Positions 37,988-47,357 are shown, numbered from the stretch's first letter. The stretch is 64,000 nucleotides of DNA from CAWBBA01 sp963741625 (GCA_963741625.1 CAVUIT010000012.1:806001-870000); one strand, 5' to 3'. Program-made: numbers and translations. The notes: generated by a model from the sequence alone, not told the origin.

Positions 37988-38906
37988 TGGGTCTCTCCTT
38001 TTGATCTCTCTTTCGATTATCTGTTATCGGTGATTCGATCGGATCTACGTCATGAGAATCCTTCACAACGGCATGCGTCACTTCTCGGTGATTATTCTAT
38101 TTGTGTCACAACAATGATTTTTTGTTCCCATAAATTATCTATTAAATTCACAGTATCAGATTATTTAAATTGCTAAAGATGTTGATCTAATACAGGTTTA
38201 ACGATTGGTAATCGGTATGACGGATTCCTAGAACGGAACTCTGATAGGTCGTGATCGGTCATCCGATGGTTGCACAAAACTCAAATAGGCCGCTGCGTGG
38301 TGTTTCTCAATTTCCCAAAGCAAAATGAAGCCGGTGTCCGACGTGATTTTTGCGCCTCGGAAATCCATCACGGTCCGTCTTGCTGGTGACCCGTGTGGCA
38401 TGTCACTACTCCAGAAATAATGCTTATTTGACCGCGAAGTCTGTATCGTGTGTTTGTCTGTCCGCTATGACTGTCTCGCACGCGCGTGTTCTCCATATAC
38501 GCCGAAAGAAAAACGACGGGGCGAAGGTGGCAAATACGGGGGTGCGCATGTGCCAGGACTCTTTGATATCGGATCTGTGTTTCTTATCTCTCTGGTAGGT
38601 GCGTCTCTCTCGCACGTGGATAGATTACGTCTCGTAGACCACAAATTTCCGGGTCATGTGTGCATGCGCGCGCTGCCTTGACAAAATTTATTTAAACTCC
38701 AAGGTCGGCGACACGCGTCCTTTTCCTGGTATTCCTGCTATTTGTAACGATACCTTGCCATGTCATTGCTGTATGTCAAATGGTGTGTATTATTTCGTAT
38801 CTTACCTGAAAAAACGAAATGCGTGATATGGGCGCGAAGTGGTACGGCCGAAGGGGGCGAGGTCACGTGCCTGCGAGAAGATTGAGGGTGGGCCCCTGGC
38901 CCCTTT
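37988..38906. other. Gene-free region
   Basis: AT-rich from 38100 to 38220, probably the promoter area of the gene to its left. The remaining frames lack starts, motifs and consistent coding character. Confidence 0.4.
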
Positions 38907-39365
38907 TCACACCCTCCATATTTTTCTGAGGAAGCATTGTCCGCAGGTCCCTTCTTCCCCGCCGCAATAAGCGCACTCTTTCCGAATGGCCCGCTTGAGG
39001 CCGGTCTTGCTTGAACGTCTGCACTTCTCGGCGGTATTGTGCGGGTAGAGGTTGCAAGAGGTTCCATCTTGAAGAGTATGGCCGCCGCAGTCCGTCCGGA
39101 CAGGAACTACCCCGAAGCATTCCCGGCAGTGGCGCAGGATAGCCTTGACGTAAAAGGATTTGGGGACTGCGTTTCTTTTTCCCTCTGCTCGTCGGCGCTG
39201 AAGTTCCTCTTTTGAGAGGTGACACCAACCCACGATCTTGGGTGCTCGTGATGGAATCTGTTCTAAAATTATTGGCAGATTTCCGTTTTCAGATCGGGGT
39301 AATGGTTCACTAAGGGTGTGCATGTTTTCAGTCCCCTTTTCCAAGAAATCATATTGTAAAGTCAT
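38907..39365 (-). CDS. Cys-rich mobile-element protein, zinc-binding-like
   Basis: A 152-residue protein with two Cys-rich segments: AILRHCRECFGVVPVRTDCG with SCNLYPHN, and AIRKECAYCGGEEGTCGQC. The AIRxxCxxC ... CxLxPYR pattern is familiar from small proteins of prophages and integrative elements in deltaproteobacteria. Zinc binding is likely; a DNA-packaging or replication role is unproven. The start has an AAGGTG site. It follows the Prim-Pol gene on the same strand. Confidence 0.7.
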   Translation of the reverse strand: MTLQYDFLEKGTENMHTLSEPLPRSENGNLPIILEQIPSRAPKIVGWCHLSKEELQRRRAEGKRNAVPKSFYVKAILRHCRECFGVVPVRTDCGGHTLQDGTSCNLYPHNTAEKCRRSSKTGLKRAIRKECAYCGGEEGTCGQCFLRKIWRV

Positions 39366-39448
39366 CTCGCACCTTGAAAGCTCGCCGTGGCGTCATACTG
39401 TCTCAGCGCGGCAGTTCCTCAATGGTGGTAACTTGTTGTTAAGTTGGA

Positions 39449-40750
39449 TCATTTCACTATGGTCAGTCTGCGCGACGGCGCCTCAACAGAGTGTAAGCTG
39501 CTTAAATCCTGGGAATCCGGAGAAAGGCATAAAGACTTATTTAAGTGTGTCCCCCTTATGTCATCCTTTTCCAAGTTCTGCTCTTCGAGCGGCGGTAGAG
39601 GTCGGTATTGATTCTTCCTTCCCCTTCCCAAACCGGAGAGAATCTGTAACATGCCGTCCTGTTCCAACGCCTTGACACACCGCGGTATATGGCGCTCGGA
39701 TACACCCGTAGCGGCTGCGATTTCCTCTTTGCTAAGGCTTATCCAATTGGTTCCCTCCGCCGCTCTCCATAGGTACCCGTGAACCTTCATCGGCGCTTCA
39801 TCCATGTAGAGTCGCGGTTTCCGGCAATACCGGCGATATTTCTTCTTTTCAAAAGCAGATTCAATCCTGGCCTCAACCTGTTTCGTGGTCAGCGGGGGTT
39901 TGCAATTCCTGTCGTTAATCGCTAGCAAAATAGCGAGCGCAGTGGTCTTTAGGAAATTTCTGTCTCGGAGGGTAGTGGCATAGGCAAAAATTGTGGTCTC
40001 CCGTTTGCCTTTGGGTATCGACTCGCCAATCGGTATCTTATATTTCACCACAGGGTGCTTCCAGCGGGCCGTTTCTTGCCCCTTCACGGTCGCTTTCTTC
40101 CTTCCGGTACGTTCTGACCTGGTTGTAGCGCTCGGTTTTTCCTTCTCTACAACGAGATCAATTAACCACTGCGGGGCTTCTGAAAGGGCAGTGTTATCGG
40201 GATGACCGGACAACTCCCATTCGTATTGCTTACCCGAATAATGCACGCTTGGAGGGGAGATCACATATCCGCCGTCAGCCTTAACATCTATATTGGGCGC
40301 AATGAATCCGTTACGGCTAGGGATTTTGAGACCTCTAGGATGTTTGTACCAAAGGTGCCGTCCGCGGCCCGTGAAGGATTCCCATGTGTCCGCAATCTTT
40401 CCGTGAGTGCGGATCAAGTCCTCTAGTGACTCTTCTCCATTAGGGGGGTCTATGTCGAGAACCACGATTCCGGAGATCTCCCCAGTTCTGATGCCGATGT
40501 TCGCATCCGGCCAACGCCTCCACCACTTCCGGATCTGTGACGGGTCCCTGCTCGCATTGTTCAGGCCGTGGGCCAGGTCCTTCGCGTGATAGCGCGGGTG
40601 CTTACCCGACTTTTCACAATCGGCAAGCCCACAACTACATTTGCCGTCTTTTCCAGGGGTATGGAGCGGAAGCACAAGTAAACCTCGGCCAGCGTATTCG
40701 AGGGCAGAATTAAGCAGCGGATTCCCCGCCGGTTCATTCTTACTTTGCAT
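39449..40750 (-). CDS. Prim-Pol (bifunctional primase/polymerase) replication protein
   Basis: About 433 residues from the ATG at 40750. The N-terminal primase-polymerase domain shows ALEYAGRGLLVLPLHTPGKD, KWWRRWPDANIGIRTGEISG, the metal-binding IVVLDIDPPNG, and GRGRHLWYKHP. A primase C-terminal helical domain follows (IPIGESIPKGKRETTIFAYA, KQVEARIESAFEKK). The end holds a winged helix (EEIAAATGVSERHIPRCVKA). Such proteins initiate replication of integrative plasmids and satellites. The start overlaps the stop of the HTH gene (ATGCAAAGTAA), indicating coupling. Confidence 0.88.
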   Translation of the reverse strand: MQSKNEPAGNPLLNSALEYAGRGLLVLPLHTPGKDGKCSCGLADCEKSGKHPRYHAKDLAHGLNNASRDPSQIRKWWRRWPDANIGIRTGEISGIVVLDIDPPNGEESLEDLIRTHGKIADTWESFTGRGRHLWYKHPRGLKIPSRNGFIAPNIDVKADGGYVISPPSVHYSGKQYEWELSGHPDNTALSEAPQWLIDLVVEKEKPSATTRSERTGRKKATVKGQETARWKHPVVKYKIPIGESIPKGKRETTIFAYATTLRDRNFLKTTALAILLAINDRNCKPPLTTKQVEARIESAFEKKKYRRYCRKPRLYMDEAPMKVHGYLWRAAEGTNWISLSKEEIAAATGVSERHIPRCVKALEQDGMLQILSGLGRGRKNQYRPLPPLEEQNLEKDDIRGTHLNKSLCLSPDSQDLSSLHSVEAPSRRLTIVK

Positions 40751-40967
40751 TGTCCTTTTCGCATCTTTCGCCAGGGGCTTGGCGCATGCAAAGCTCGAAA
40801 GCTTGCACGTCCTCTGCCCTGAAACGGACAATCGGTCTTGCTCCCCTGCCCCCCGCGATGTCGATCCAGGGCAACTTCCCAGCCTGCCTCAGACGATCGA
40901 TTGTGCGCGTCGAGGTGTTCCAACGCAGGGCGAGGGCCTCTCTGGAAAGGTGTTGATCTGTCGTCAT
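40740..40967 (-). CDS. AlpA/excisionase-like helix-turn-helix protein
   Basis: A 75-residue MerR-type HTH of the DNA-binding/excisionase class: HLSREALALRWNTSTRTIDR and GKLPWIDIAGGRGARPIVRF with a C-terminal helix. In integrative elements such proteins act as excisionases or activators next to the integrase and replication gene. It overlaps the Prim-Pol start. It may direct integrase, which is now separated from it by an insertion sequence. Confidence 0.85.
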   Translation of the reverse strand: MTTDQHLSREALALRWNTSTRTIDRLRQAGKLPWIDIAGGRGARPIVRFRAEDVQAFELCMRQAPGERCEKDNAK

Positions 40968-41157
40968 TTGCTGCTCCTTTCAGACGTCTTGAAAATGTCT
41001 TCTTCGCACAGATAACACCCCGTTTTGCCTGGAAAAAGCCCTGACGAGCGAGGATTGGAGTTTACAGATACAGAGGGTAGAGTTTTTTTCTCAGGATTTG
41101 AGGGGGAAAACTAAATAAACCCCAGTCTGAATGGACTAGGGTTTCTCATGGGGCAGG

Positions 41158-42764
41158 CTAGGAGGCTGTCGCTTAACGCTTTACAGTCTCGTTAGGTTGG
41201 GATATGAGCGGGTCGCATGAGAGACTACCGCTTCATAGCGTATGAGCCGGACAAGCCATTAGAGCTTGCACCAGATATCAAGAAATGGTTGCCGCCGGAT
41301 CATCTCGCCCTGTTCATCAGCGACGTGGTTGATACGTTGGACGTCAGAGAGATAACGGAGGAATACCTCCATCTTCAGGGGGGACATCCCGCGTATCACC
41401 CTGCGATGATGCTCAAACTCTTGTTCTACGGGTACTGCGCGGGGATTCGGAGTTCCCGGCGCATAGAGCAGAAGACCTATGAGGACGTTGCCTTCAGGGT
41501 GCTCTCGTGTGACAGCCATCCCGACCACAGCAGGATTTCGGACTTTAGAAAGCGTCATCTTAGGGCCATCTCCCGTCTGTTCGTCCAGGTCTTGGAGATA
41601 TGCAAGGAGGCGGGGCTGGTGAAGCTCGGGCATGTGGCTCTTGACGGAACCAAGATAAAAGCCAACGCATCCAAGCACAAGGCGATGAGCTATGGCCGGA
41701 TGGTAAAGAAAGAGAAAGAACTGGCCCGTGAGGTGGACAAGCTTTTGAAACAGGCCGAGGCCCTCGACGAGCAAGAAGACAAGAAATACGGCAAAGGCAA
41801 GAGAGGCGACGAGCTGCCGGAGGAACTGCAATTCAAAGAGAAGCGGCTTGCAAAGATCCGAGAAGCAAAGCTGGCGCTTGAAGAGCAGGCTCGTGAGGAC
41901 GCTACCCGCAAAGCTAAGGGCGGTAAGGATGGAAAGCCGCCTGAGGAGGGTGGATCCGGACCGTCCGAAACACCTGAGGTGAAGCCGAAACCCAAGAAAC
42001 AGAGAAACTTTACGGATCCTGACAGTCGGATCATGCTCGATGGAGCCACCAAGGCGTTTACCCAGGCATACAATGCGCAAGCTGCCGTGGACTGCACCAG
42101 TCAGGTGATTGTGTGCGCCGATGTCACCCAACAAACCAACGACAAGCAACAACTGGTCCCGATGCTGGAACAAATAGAGGAAAATCTTGGAGAAATTCCG
42201 GATCGCGTTCTCGCCGATGCAGGGTATTTCACAGAGGAAGCAGTGGAATCCGTCGCTCAGGGATTCATGGAACCCTTTATCCCGCGTGAGCGCATCAAAC
42301 ACAGCGACCCGCCGGCGCCGGCTCCTCGTGGGCGTATTCCCGACAACGCCTCCGTCGTTGACAGAGCACTGCGCAGACTGAAGACAAAAGTGGGGCAACA
42401 GACCTACTCCAAGCGAAAAGAAACGATAGAGCCGGTCTTCGGACAGATCAAAGAGGCAAGAGGAATACGGGCCTTCCTCCTCAGGGGCTTGGACAAGGTG
42501 AAGGGAGAATGGAAGCTCGTTTGCCTGACCCATAACATCCTCAAGCTTTGGAGACATCTTTGGCTGGACCGGGGGAGAAGTGCGCCCATTTTCGGGTAAA
42601 ACACCTGGTTTTCCCGGAAAAATGTCAGGTTTTGCCAACGAGGACTCCCTCTTTTGCCTTCGCTGCCCCAGCTCACAGCCTTTGAAGAACGGGTTGATCG
42701 AAAAATGAACCATAATCCGGCTCGAAGCCGTTCAGACCTGGCCTGTTTCGCGACACGCTCCTAG
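41158..42764 (+). mobile_element. IS1182-like insertion sequence with CTAG target duplication
   Basis: The element spans 41162-42760. Its ends are inverted repeats, GAGGCTGTCGCTTAAC on the left and the complement of GTTTCGCGACACGCTC on the right. CTAG flanks it on both sides (41158-41161 and 42761-42764), a four-base target duplication. One full-length transposase fills it. It lies between the AlpA-like gene and the mobile-element hypothetical on the integrase side. Confidence 0.8.
41217..42599 (+). CDS. IS1182-family DDE transposase
   Basis: A 460-residue intact transposase. The start matches the family (ELAPDIKKWLPPDHLALFIS, HPAMMLKLLFYGYCAGIRSS). DDE residues are plausible at LDGTKIKANASKHK, in VLADAGYFTEEAV, and the glutamate in RKETIEPVFGQIKEARGIR. 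A charged coiled insertion (about residues 160-235) separates the first two. Being uninterrupted, it may still be active. Confidence 0.92.
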   Translation: MRDYRFIAYEPDKPLELAPDIKKWLPPDHLALFISDVVDTLDVREITEEYLHLQGGHPAYHPAMMLKLLFYGYCAGIRSSRRIEQKTYEDVAFRVLSCDSHPDHSRISDFRKRHLRAISRLFVQVLEICKEAGLVKLGHVALDGTKIKANASKHKAMSYGRMVKKEKELAREVDKLLKQAEALDEQEDKKYGKGKRGDELPEELQFKEKRLAKIREAKLALEEQAREDATRKAKGGKDGKPPEEGGSGPSETPEVKPKPKKQRNFTDPDSRIMLDGATKAFTQAYNAQAAVDCTSQVIVCADVTQQTNDKQQLVPMLEQIEENLGEIPDRVLADAGYFTEEAVESVAQGFMEPFIPRERIKHSDPPAPAPRGRIPDNASVVDRALRRLKTKVGQQTYSKRKETIEPVFGQIKEARGIRAFLLRGLDKVKGEWKLVCLTHNILKLWRHLWLDRGRSAPIFG

Positions 42765-42787
42765 GGTTTGGATGTATGAAAACTAGA

Positions 42788-43908
42788 TCAGGTCTTCTTC
42801 TTTCGGCGGCCGGGTTTACGATTAGGACACAAGTCTTTGATCCAATTATAAATGGTTTCCAGTTTATACCTTTTCTCGCGGCGAAAGTTCAATGTCTGCT
42901 CGATATCTTCCGCCATCGCCTGTATTGTGATTGTCGGATCTTGTTCCCAGCGGCCCTTCGCGTAAGCTCTGGCTTCCAAGTGATCCCTTTGCTCATCCTT
43001 TACCTTCCTCAGACCGTACAGGTCCGGATTGGCTCTGACGAAGCTAAGGGCCTCATCAGTATTGAATAAGCACCCGGTGAATCCATAAAACCAGATGTAC
43101 TTGGGTAGAATTTTGCGAAGTCCCTGTTGGCGGGTCAACATATAGGGCCGCAAACCCTTGTAAGCTGCCAGACAAAGTAGCTTCTCTAGCGAAATTTTAA
43201 GCCCCAAAATGAGTTGTGACGGAGTAACCCAGGTTGAATTCGAGTGGGCCACTGGACCGCATACTTCCGGGTGCAGCAGTTCATAGAATTCTACATGCTC
43301 ACGTCTGAACCACCAATTCCCCAGTGAAGCCAAAGGGTCCGGTGTACTACCTCCCCAAGGTGAGCCTAATGGGTTTGGAATATCGTTTCCCCAGATTCGC
43401 GAGTCTCTCGCGGGAACTTTCTTTAAGAGTTCAAATTCCGTTTCGTCGAGCTTGATTCTATAGACTGGCAACTCCACCAGGACCGTCCCGCGAAAAATGT
43501 CTTCGTTAATTCCCCACATTTCCTCGAGATGGTTCCCAACAATCCACTCTTTCGCGTGCCGCTTGACGAGGTTATCTCGTTTACGAATTTTGTACAAAAC
43601 CGAAGAATCGGCTCTGGAGGCATATCCACGTTATGGAGATCATTCTCTTCTTTTGTCGTTCGTATTCCATAATCGTAAAGGCTTTCTTCAGAATCGGGTA
43701 GACGCTGTTCTTTCAAATAATTAATAACATCCTCACCAAGGGGCTTGACCTCTACCTTTGGCGTTGCTTCCGATGACCACCGCCTTGGATAAAGACTTTC
43801 CAATGCGTCGTTCAGGGTGTTTGGCGATTTGTCGATACGGTTATCAGCAGGTGTGGTAAGCTTCGGCGTCAAAAGCTTGATCCAATACTGTGGGTCATCC
43901 CAAGACAT
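42788..43908 (-). pseudogene. Mobile-element hypothetical protein, frameshifted
   Basis: Two frames form one protein of about 370 residues. The first starts MSWDDPQYWIKLLTPKLTTP at 43908, two bases after the integrase stop. The second ends with DPTITIQAMAEDIEQTLNFR and WIKDLCPNRKPGRRKKK, a C-terminus common in proteins encoded beside integrases in this group. The shift is near 43588 in a TTTT/AAAA homopolymer context, where one base restores the frame (PEPILR joins LYKIRKRDNLVKRH). A homopolymer sequencing error is quite possible. The function is unknown. Confidence 0.75.
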
Positions 43909-43910
43909 AG

Positions 43911-45062
43911 CTATCCCTCCATTTTCGCTTTGGCCGCATCCTGAGCACGCGACACGGCTTCAAATGCTGCTTTCTGACTGTCCGGCGACAGATGACTGTA
44001 TCTCTGAGTCATGACCGTGGTTTTGTGCCCCAGGGCCTTACCGACGACGAATAGAGGCACGCCTGCCATGACGCTCCACGAAGCAAAAGTGTGGCGCAAA
44101 GTGTGGAATGTAACCTTCTCTCGTCTATCTTCAATCCCTTTGTTCAAGCCTAAATCATCAACCATGTCATGGAACGCCTTGCTCAGCCAAGCAACCGGCT
44201 GACCGAATCGGGTCTTGAACAGCGGCTCATCCGGGCCGCCTCTCGTCAATTCGTCAAGGACTGCCTTAATTTGATCTGTGATAAAGATTGGACGGGACTC
44301 GCCATTCTTTGTGTCCAGAACAGTAAGAATGCCGTGCTCCAGATCGACATTGGACCATGAAAGGCTGAAGATTTCTCCCAAGCGCATCCCTGAATACAGA
44401 GATAATTTAGCAATTCTTGAAACCTGTGGACTGCGTTTGGTCAGGGCTGCAAACAAGAGGTCTGCTTCTTGATGCGTCAAGAATCGTTGACGCTGATTGT
44501 TTGGGGTCGGAAAGGTCACTCCATTACAGGGATTCTGACCATTCCACAAACCCCATTGCAGCGCTTTGTTGTATGCTTGTCGCACCAGACACAAGACTTG
44601 CCGCACAGTCGCCTCGCTCTTCTTCTTATCCCTCATGTCTTTCTTGACACGCTCGATATCTAGCGGCGCAATTGCTTGCAAGGTCTTGTTGGCGAATCTC
44701 GATTCAAGCCAATTCTTGTAACGAGACTTGTCGTCACGCAAACGGCTCTTGTTCTCTTCTGCCCACGGTAAGTAATATTTGTCCATTAGGATGCCAAAGG
44801 TGAGTTTGTCAGCTTGCCGCTGGACCTTTGGCTTGTATTCGCCGGACCGGTCTTGCTCCAGAAGTTCATAGCGTCGCCGCTGTGCAGCTTCAGGGGTCCA
44901 TCCTTCGCTTGCCCAGCCGCATCGTTCCCACACAAGTTTGCCGGTCTTTGCGTCCTTGAAGTTTACCCAATAGCAGCGGTCCGGGCGCTCACGCCATTTC
45001 CTGATTGTGGACTCTGTGAAATAGACTCCCACGAATTTCTTGACTGATTTTTTCAGAGCCAT
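43911..45062 (-). CDS. Tyrosine site-specific integrase
   Basis: A 383-residue phage-type integrase. After an N-terminal arm and SAM-like domain (LDIERVKKDMRDKKKSEATV), the catalytic residues are all present: arginine in LYSGMRLGEIFSLSW, HTLRHTFAS, the LGHKTT histidine, and tyrosine in MTQRYSHLSP. It lies near the right attachment copy and presumably recombines the 57-bp tRNA-Arg sites. The next gene follows within two bases. Confidence 0.95.
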   Translation of the reverse strand: MALKKSVKKFVGVYFTESTIRKWRERPDRCYWVNFKDAKTGKLVWERCGWASEGWTPEAAQRRRYELLEQDRSGEYKPKVQRQADKLTFGILMDKYYLPWAEENKSRLRDDKSRYKNWLESRFANKTLQAIAPLDIERVKKDMRDKKKSEATVRQVLCLVRQAYNKALQWGLWNGQNPCNGVTFPTPNNQRQRFLTHQEADLLFAALTKRSPQVSRIAKLSLYSGMRLGEIFSLSWSNVDLEHGILTVLDTKNGESRPIFITDQIKAVLDELTRGGPDEPLFKTRFGQPVAWLSKAFHDMVDDLGLNKGIEDRREKVTFHTLRHTFASWSVMAGVPLFVVGKALGHKTTVMTQRYSHLSPDSQKAAFEAVSRAQDAAKAKMEG

Positions 45063-45129
45063 GATTTGCTATCTCCAGGGGCGCTGCGGACTCCTTTGAC
45101 CGCGAGTCCGTCGGTGCCGAGGGTTAACC

Positions 45130-45149
45130 CAGGGATAACCTGAGTGCGG
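45130..45149 (+). repeat. 20-bp direct repeat near element right end
   Basis: Identical to 22987-23006, as described there. It lies upstream of the integrase start and 118 bases inside the right attachment repeat. Confidence 0.55.
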
Positions 45150-45266
45150 AATTTTGGGGTCCGTTATGTCTACTTGTGACAGGAAACTTACAGTGATAAG
45201 GTAGTGGAGTCAAGAGGGTTTTTCATTTCAAGACGATTTGTGTCATTTCGGGTCTAAGAAGCATAA

Positions 45267-45323
45267 AACGGACTTCTAATCCGTAGGTCACAGGTTCGAA
45301 TCCTGTCGGGCGTGCCAAAGAAA
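45267..45323 (+). repeat. attR: 57-bp copy of tRNA-Arg 3' end
   Basis: An exact duplicate of 22880-22936. The 5' half of the tRNA is absent, so this is a tRNA fragment, not a gene. It marks the distal end of the integrative element. Confidence 0.9.
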
Positions 45324-45332
45324 AGCTGAAGG

Positions 45333-45400
45333 GCAAGCGTTCACCGGGAACCCCCTTTTTGCAAAAAAACCGCGTCCCGCGGGGTCCCCGAAAAACTCCT
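45333..45400 (+). repeat. Dispersed repeat family C, copy 1
   Basis: GCGTTCACCGGGAACCCCC, then GCAAAAAAACCGCGTCCCGC, closely resembles 61654-61715 (GCGTTCACCAGGAGCCCCC, GCAAAAATGCCGTGTCCCGC). The stem CGCGTCCCGCGGGG suggests a structured element. Confidence 0.45.
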
Positions 45401-45514
45401 ATATATTGATTCGGACTCAGAAACCTCACGAACCCTGGACCTGCACCCAGAACCTGCCCGATGCTTCAGAAACCACATTTCCCTTGACAGCCGCGTGTGG
45501 TTTGACGCTAAATG

Positions 45515-45675
45515 ACGACCATAGAGTCTGGACGCTATCGGAACACGGTGTGAATCCGTGGCGGTCCCGCCGCTGTAATCGGTTACGAAGCCTGCATATC
45601 CACTGTCTGGTCTAAGCCGGATGGGAAGGGCAGGTGGAGGATGACCCGAAAGCCAGAAGACGGGCGTTTAGACTA
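45515..45675 (+). promoter_or_regulatory. Cobalamin riboswitch
   Basis: The conserved core is plain: GGAACACGGTGTGAATCCGT, GCGGTCCCGCCGCTGTAATC, GAAGGGCAGG, and GAAAGCCAGAAGAC, in normal order and spacing. This is the B12-box type aptamer that senses adenosylcobalamin. A terminator-like hairpin follows (45699-45733), so regulation is probably by premature termination when cobalamin is present. The controlled genes are the small peptide and the radical SAM enzyme. Confidence 0.95.
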
Positions 45676-45697
45676 GGGAAATGTGATGGCAAAAGCG

Positions 45698-45733
45698 AAA
45701 CCCTGCACCTTATTGGTGTCAGGGTTTTTTTAT
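45698..45733 (+). terminator. Riboswitch expression-platform terminator
   Basis: AACCCTGCACC pairs with GGTGTCAGGGTT (one bulge) around TTATT-type loop, followed by TTTTTTTA. It lies between the aptamer and the peptide gene. Confidence 0.8.
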
Positions 45734-45763
45734 TTCGTAGTGAAGAAAGGAGGTGAGGAAGAA

Positions 45764-45853
45764 GTGAAGGACGTTATTGCCTATCGGAAGACTTGTGCGG
45801 CTGATGGTACCGGATTGTCTCATTACATTCTCATGGTACCCAAAGCCAAGTAA
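45764..45853 (+). CDS. 29-aa precursor peptide, CbpA-like
   Basis: A very short gene, start GTG, following AAGGAGGTGAGG. The peptide begins MKDVIAYRKTCAADGTGLSH and ends YILMVPKAK. It has one cysteine and the ADGTGLSHY core. From memory it matches the family called CbpA, a peptide substrate found between cobalamin riboswitches and the radical SAM enzyme CbpB; that name should be checked. An in-frame GTG at 45740 would place the ribosome site inside the gene, so it is rejected. It is the likely target of the next gene. Confidence 0.8.
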   Translation: MKDVIAYRKTCAADGTGLSHYILMVPKAK

Positions 45854-45940
45854 CCCCTTTACGACCCTGCGGGGGTGTGCGGCAACACATCACCCCCGCC
45901 CAAAGCGTTAGAAAGCAACATTTGCGCAGGAGATATATTC

Positions 45941-47357
45941 ATGGACACAACCAAAGCGGCTGACAACTCCGCCTCATCCCGCGGTCGTTATCTCAACACA
46001 GGCAATGGGCCGACCATTCAACTCATCGACATCGAACACCGCGACTATGTGGCGCTCGTCAATCCGGACACTGCCTTTTGGTCTCTCTTGAAAAAAGAGA
46101 AGATCAGTGAAGCTCTTGATAAGTCGAGTTCGCTCATGCAGGAGTTCCACAAGAAGCGGGACGCCTTTGCCCAAGAAATGGAGATCCTCAGGTTCGGTCT
46201 CAAGCCGTCTGCTGTTTACTTCAACCCTACGGAACGATGTAACCTGAACTGTTCGTACTGCTATATCCCGGAAGACATGCGACGAAACGGCGGTCAAATG
46301 TCTGAGGAAGAACTTATCAAGGCATTAGGCATCCTCAAGGAATACTTCAGCACGGACGCTACCCGAAGGAAGGCTTCCCCAGGTGGTCTTCCACGGTTCA
46401 GAACCAATGCTTGCCCGCGACGCGGTCTTTGCCGGTATCGAGAAATACAAGGATGATTTCAACTTCGGGGTTCAGACGAATGGTACACTTTTGGATGATG
46501 AGTCCATCCACTTCCTCACCTCACGGGGTATAGGGATAGGGCTTTCGCTGGATGGTCACGAGAAGACCGTAGCAGACCTGACGAGAAGAAACTGGGCAGG
46601 AGAAGGCTTTTTCAGGAAGACCGTCACGACGCTGGAGAAATTGAATGGCTACCCGAATTATAACGTGATCTGTACGGTCACGACTCAGAACATGGAATTC
46701 CTCACCGAGATCGTAAACTTCTTTCATGAAATGGAAGTTCCAATAGGGATGCTCAACCCCGTCAGATGCACGAGGCAAGGGGCCAGGGACATCAAGCCAA
46801 TCGATGTCGATCTCTCGTCTTATTATCTGAAAGCCCTTGATCGAACCTACGAACTGTATCAGAAGACTGGGAGGAAACTTGTGATCGCCAATTTCGCCAA
46901 TGTTCTTGTCAGCATAGTGGCACCATTGGCTCGCAGGCTCATGTGCGACATTTCTCCCTGCGGTGGAGGAAGATGTTTCTTCGCCGTTGGAGCCAGGGGT
47001 GATCTGTTTCCTTGCAGTGAGTTCGTGGGAGTGCCTGAGTTTAACGGAGGAAATCTTTTCCGAGACAACATATCGGAAGTATTGGAAACAGAGGCTTTCA
47101 AGTCCGTCACCGGGAGGAAAGTAGAAGACATCACCCCTTGTTCCACTTGTGCAGTGCGGCATTTTTGCGGCTCTCCCTGTCCGGCCGAGGCCTATGAGAT
47201 GAACGGAGGGATGAATAAACCTGGGGCCTTCTGCGAGCTGTACGAGGAGCAGGTCCGGTATGCTATGAGACTCATTGCCGACGAAAAGGAAAACACTTTT
47301 CTATGGGATGGATGGGATTCGGGAACTTCAACGACGCTGGAAATCTTTTCGTTGTGA
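45941..47357 (+). pseudogene. Radical SAM/SPASM peptide maturase (CbpB-like), frameshifted
   Basis: Two frames make one enzyme of about 472 residues. The N-terminal part carries the 4Fe-4S cluster motif CNLNCSYCYIPE near residue 98. The second frame continues with VVFHGSEPML, the usual GGEP-like region, then GVQTNGTLLDDESIHFLTSR and LSLDGHEKT. The C-terminus has the cysteine-rich SPASM/twitch segment (CGGGRCFFAVGARGDLFPCS, CSTCAVRHFCGSPC, CELYEEQ) for extra clusters. The frame changes between about 46350 and 46385 by one base. It probably modifies the 29-aa peptide. All key residues remain, so a sequence error is as likely as real inactivation. Confidence 0.88.

Larger units (their letters stand above)
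22937..45323. mobile_element. Putative 22.4 kb integrative element in tRNA-Arg
   Basis: The element lies between the intact tRNA-Arg and a 57-bp copy of its 3' end. At its right end it carries a tyrosine integrase, a mobile-element hypothetical, an AlpA-like HTH protein, a Prim-Pol protein, Cys-rich small proteins and XRE regulators, which together resemble an integrative plasmid or phage satellite. I see no phage structural or conjugation genes. The left and middle parts are gene-poor with degenerate repeats and chromosomal-type genes (SH3, DinB, PilZ, kinase), so the unit may be composite, built by several insertions at the same site. Confidence 0.75.

Noticed and set aside
41259..42713. 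Long minus-strand frame (484 codons) opposite the transposase
   Set aside because: It is the shadow of a GC-rich coding gene. The plus strand has the full transposase with DDE motifs.
45267..45317. Second tRNA-Arg gene
   Set aside because: Only the 3' part is present; the acceptor 5' strand and D-arm are missing. It is an attachment-site copy.
22937..45323. Retron or diversity-generating retroelement
   Set aside because: I looked for reverse transcriptase motifs and template/variable repeats and found none in any frame.
45740..45763. Earlier GTG start for the 29-aa peptide
   Set aside because: It would put the AAGGAGG ribosome site inside the gene; the GTG at 45764 is correctly spaced.
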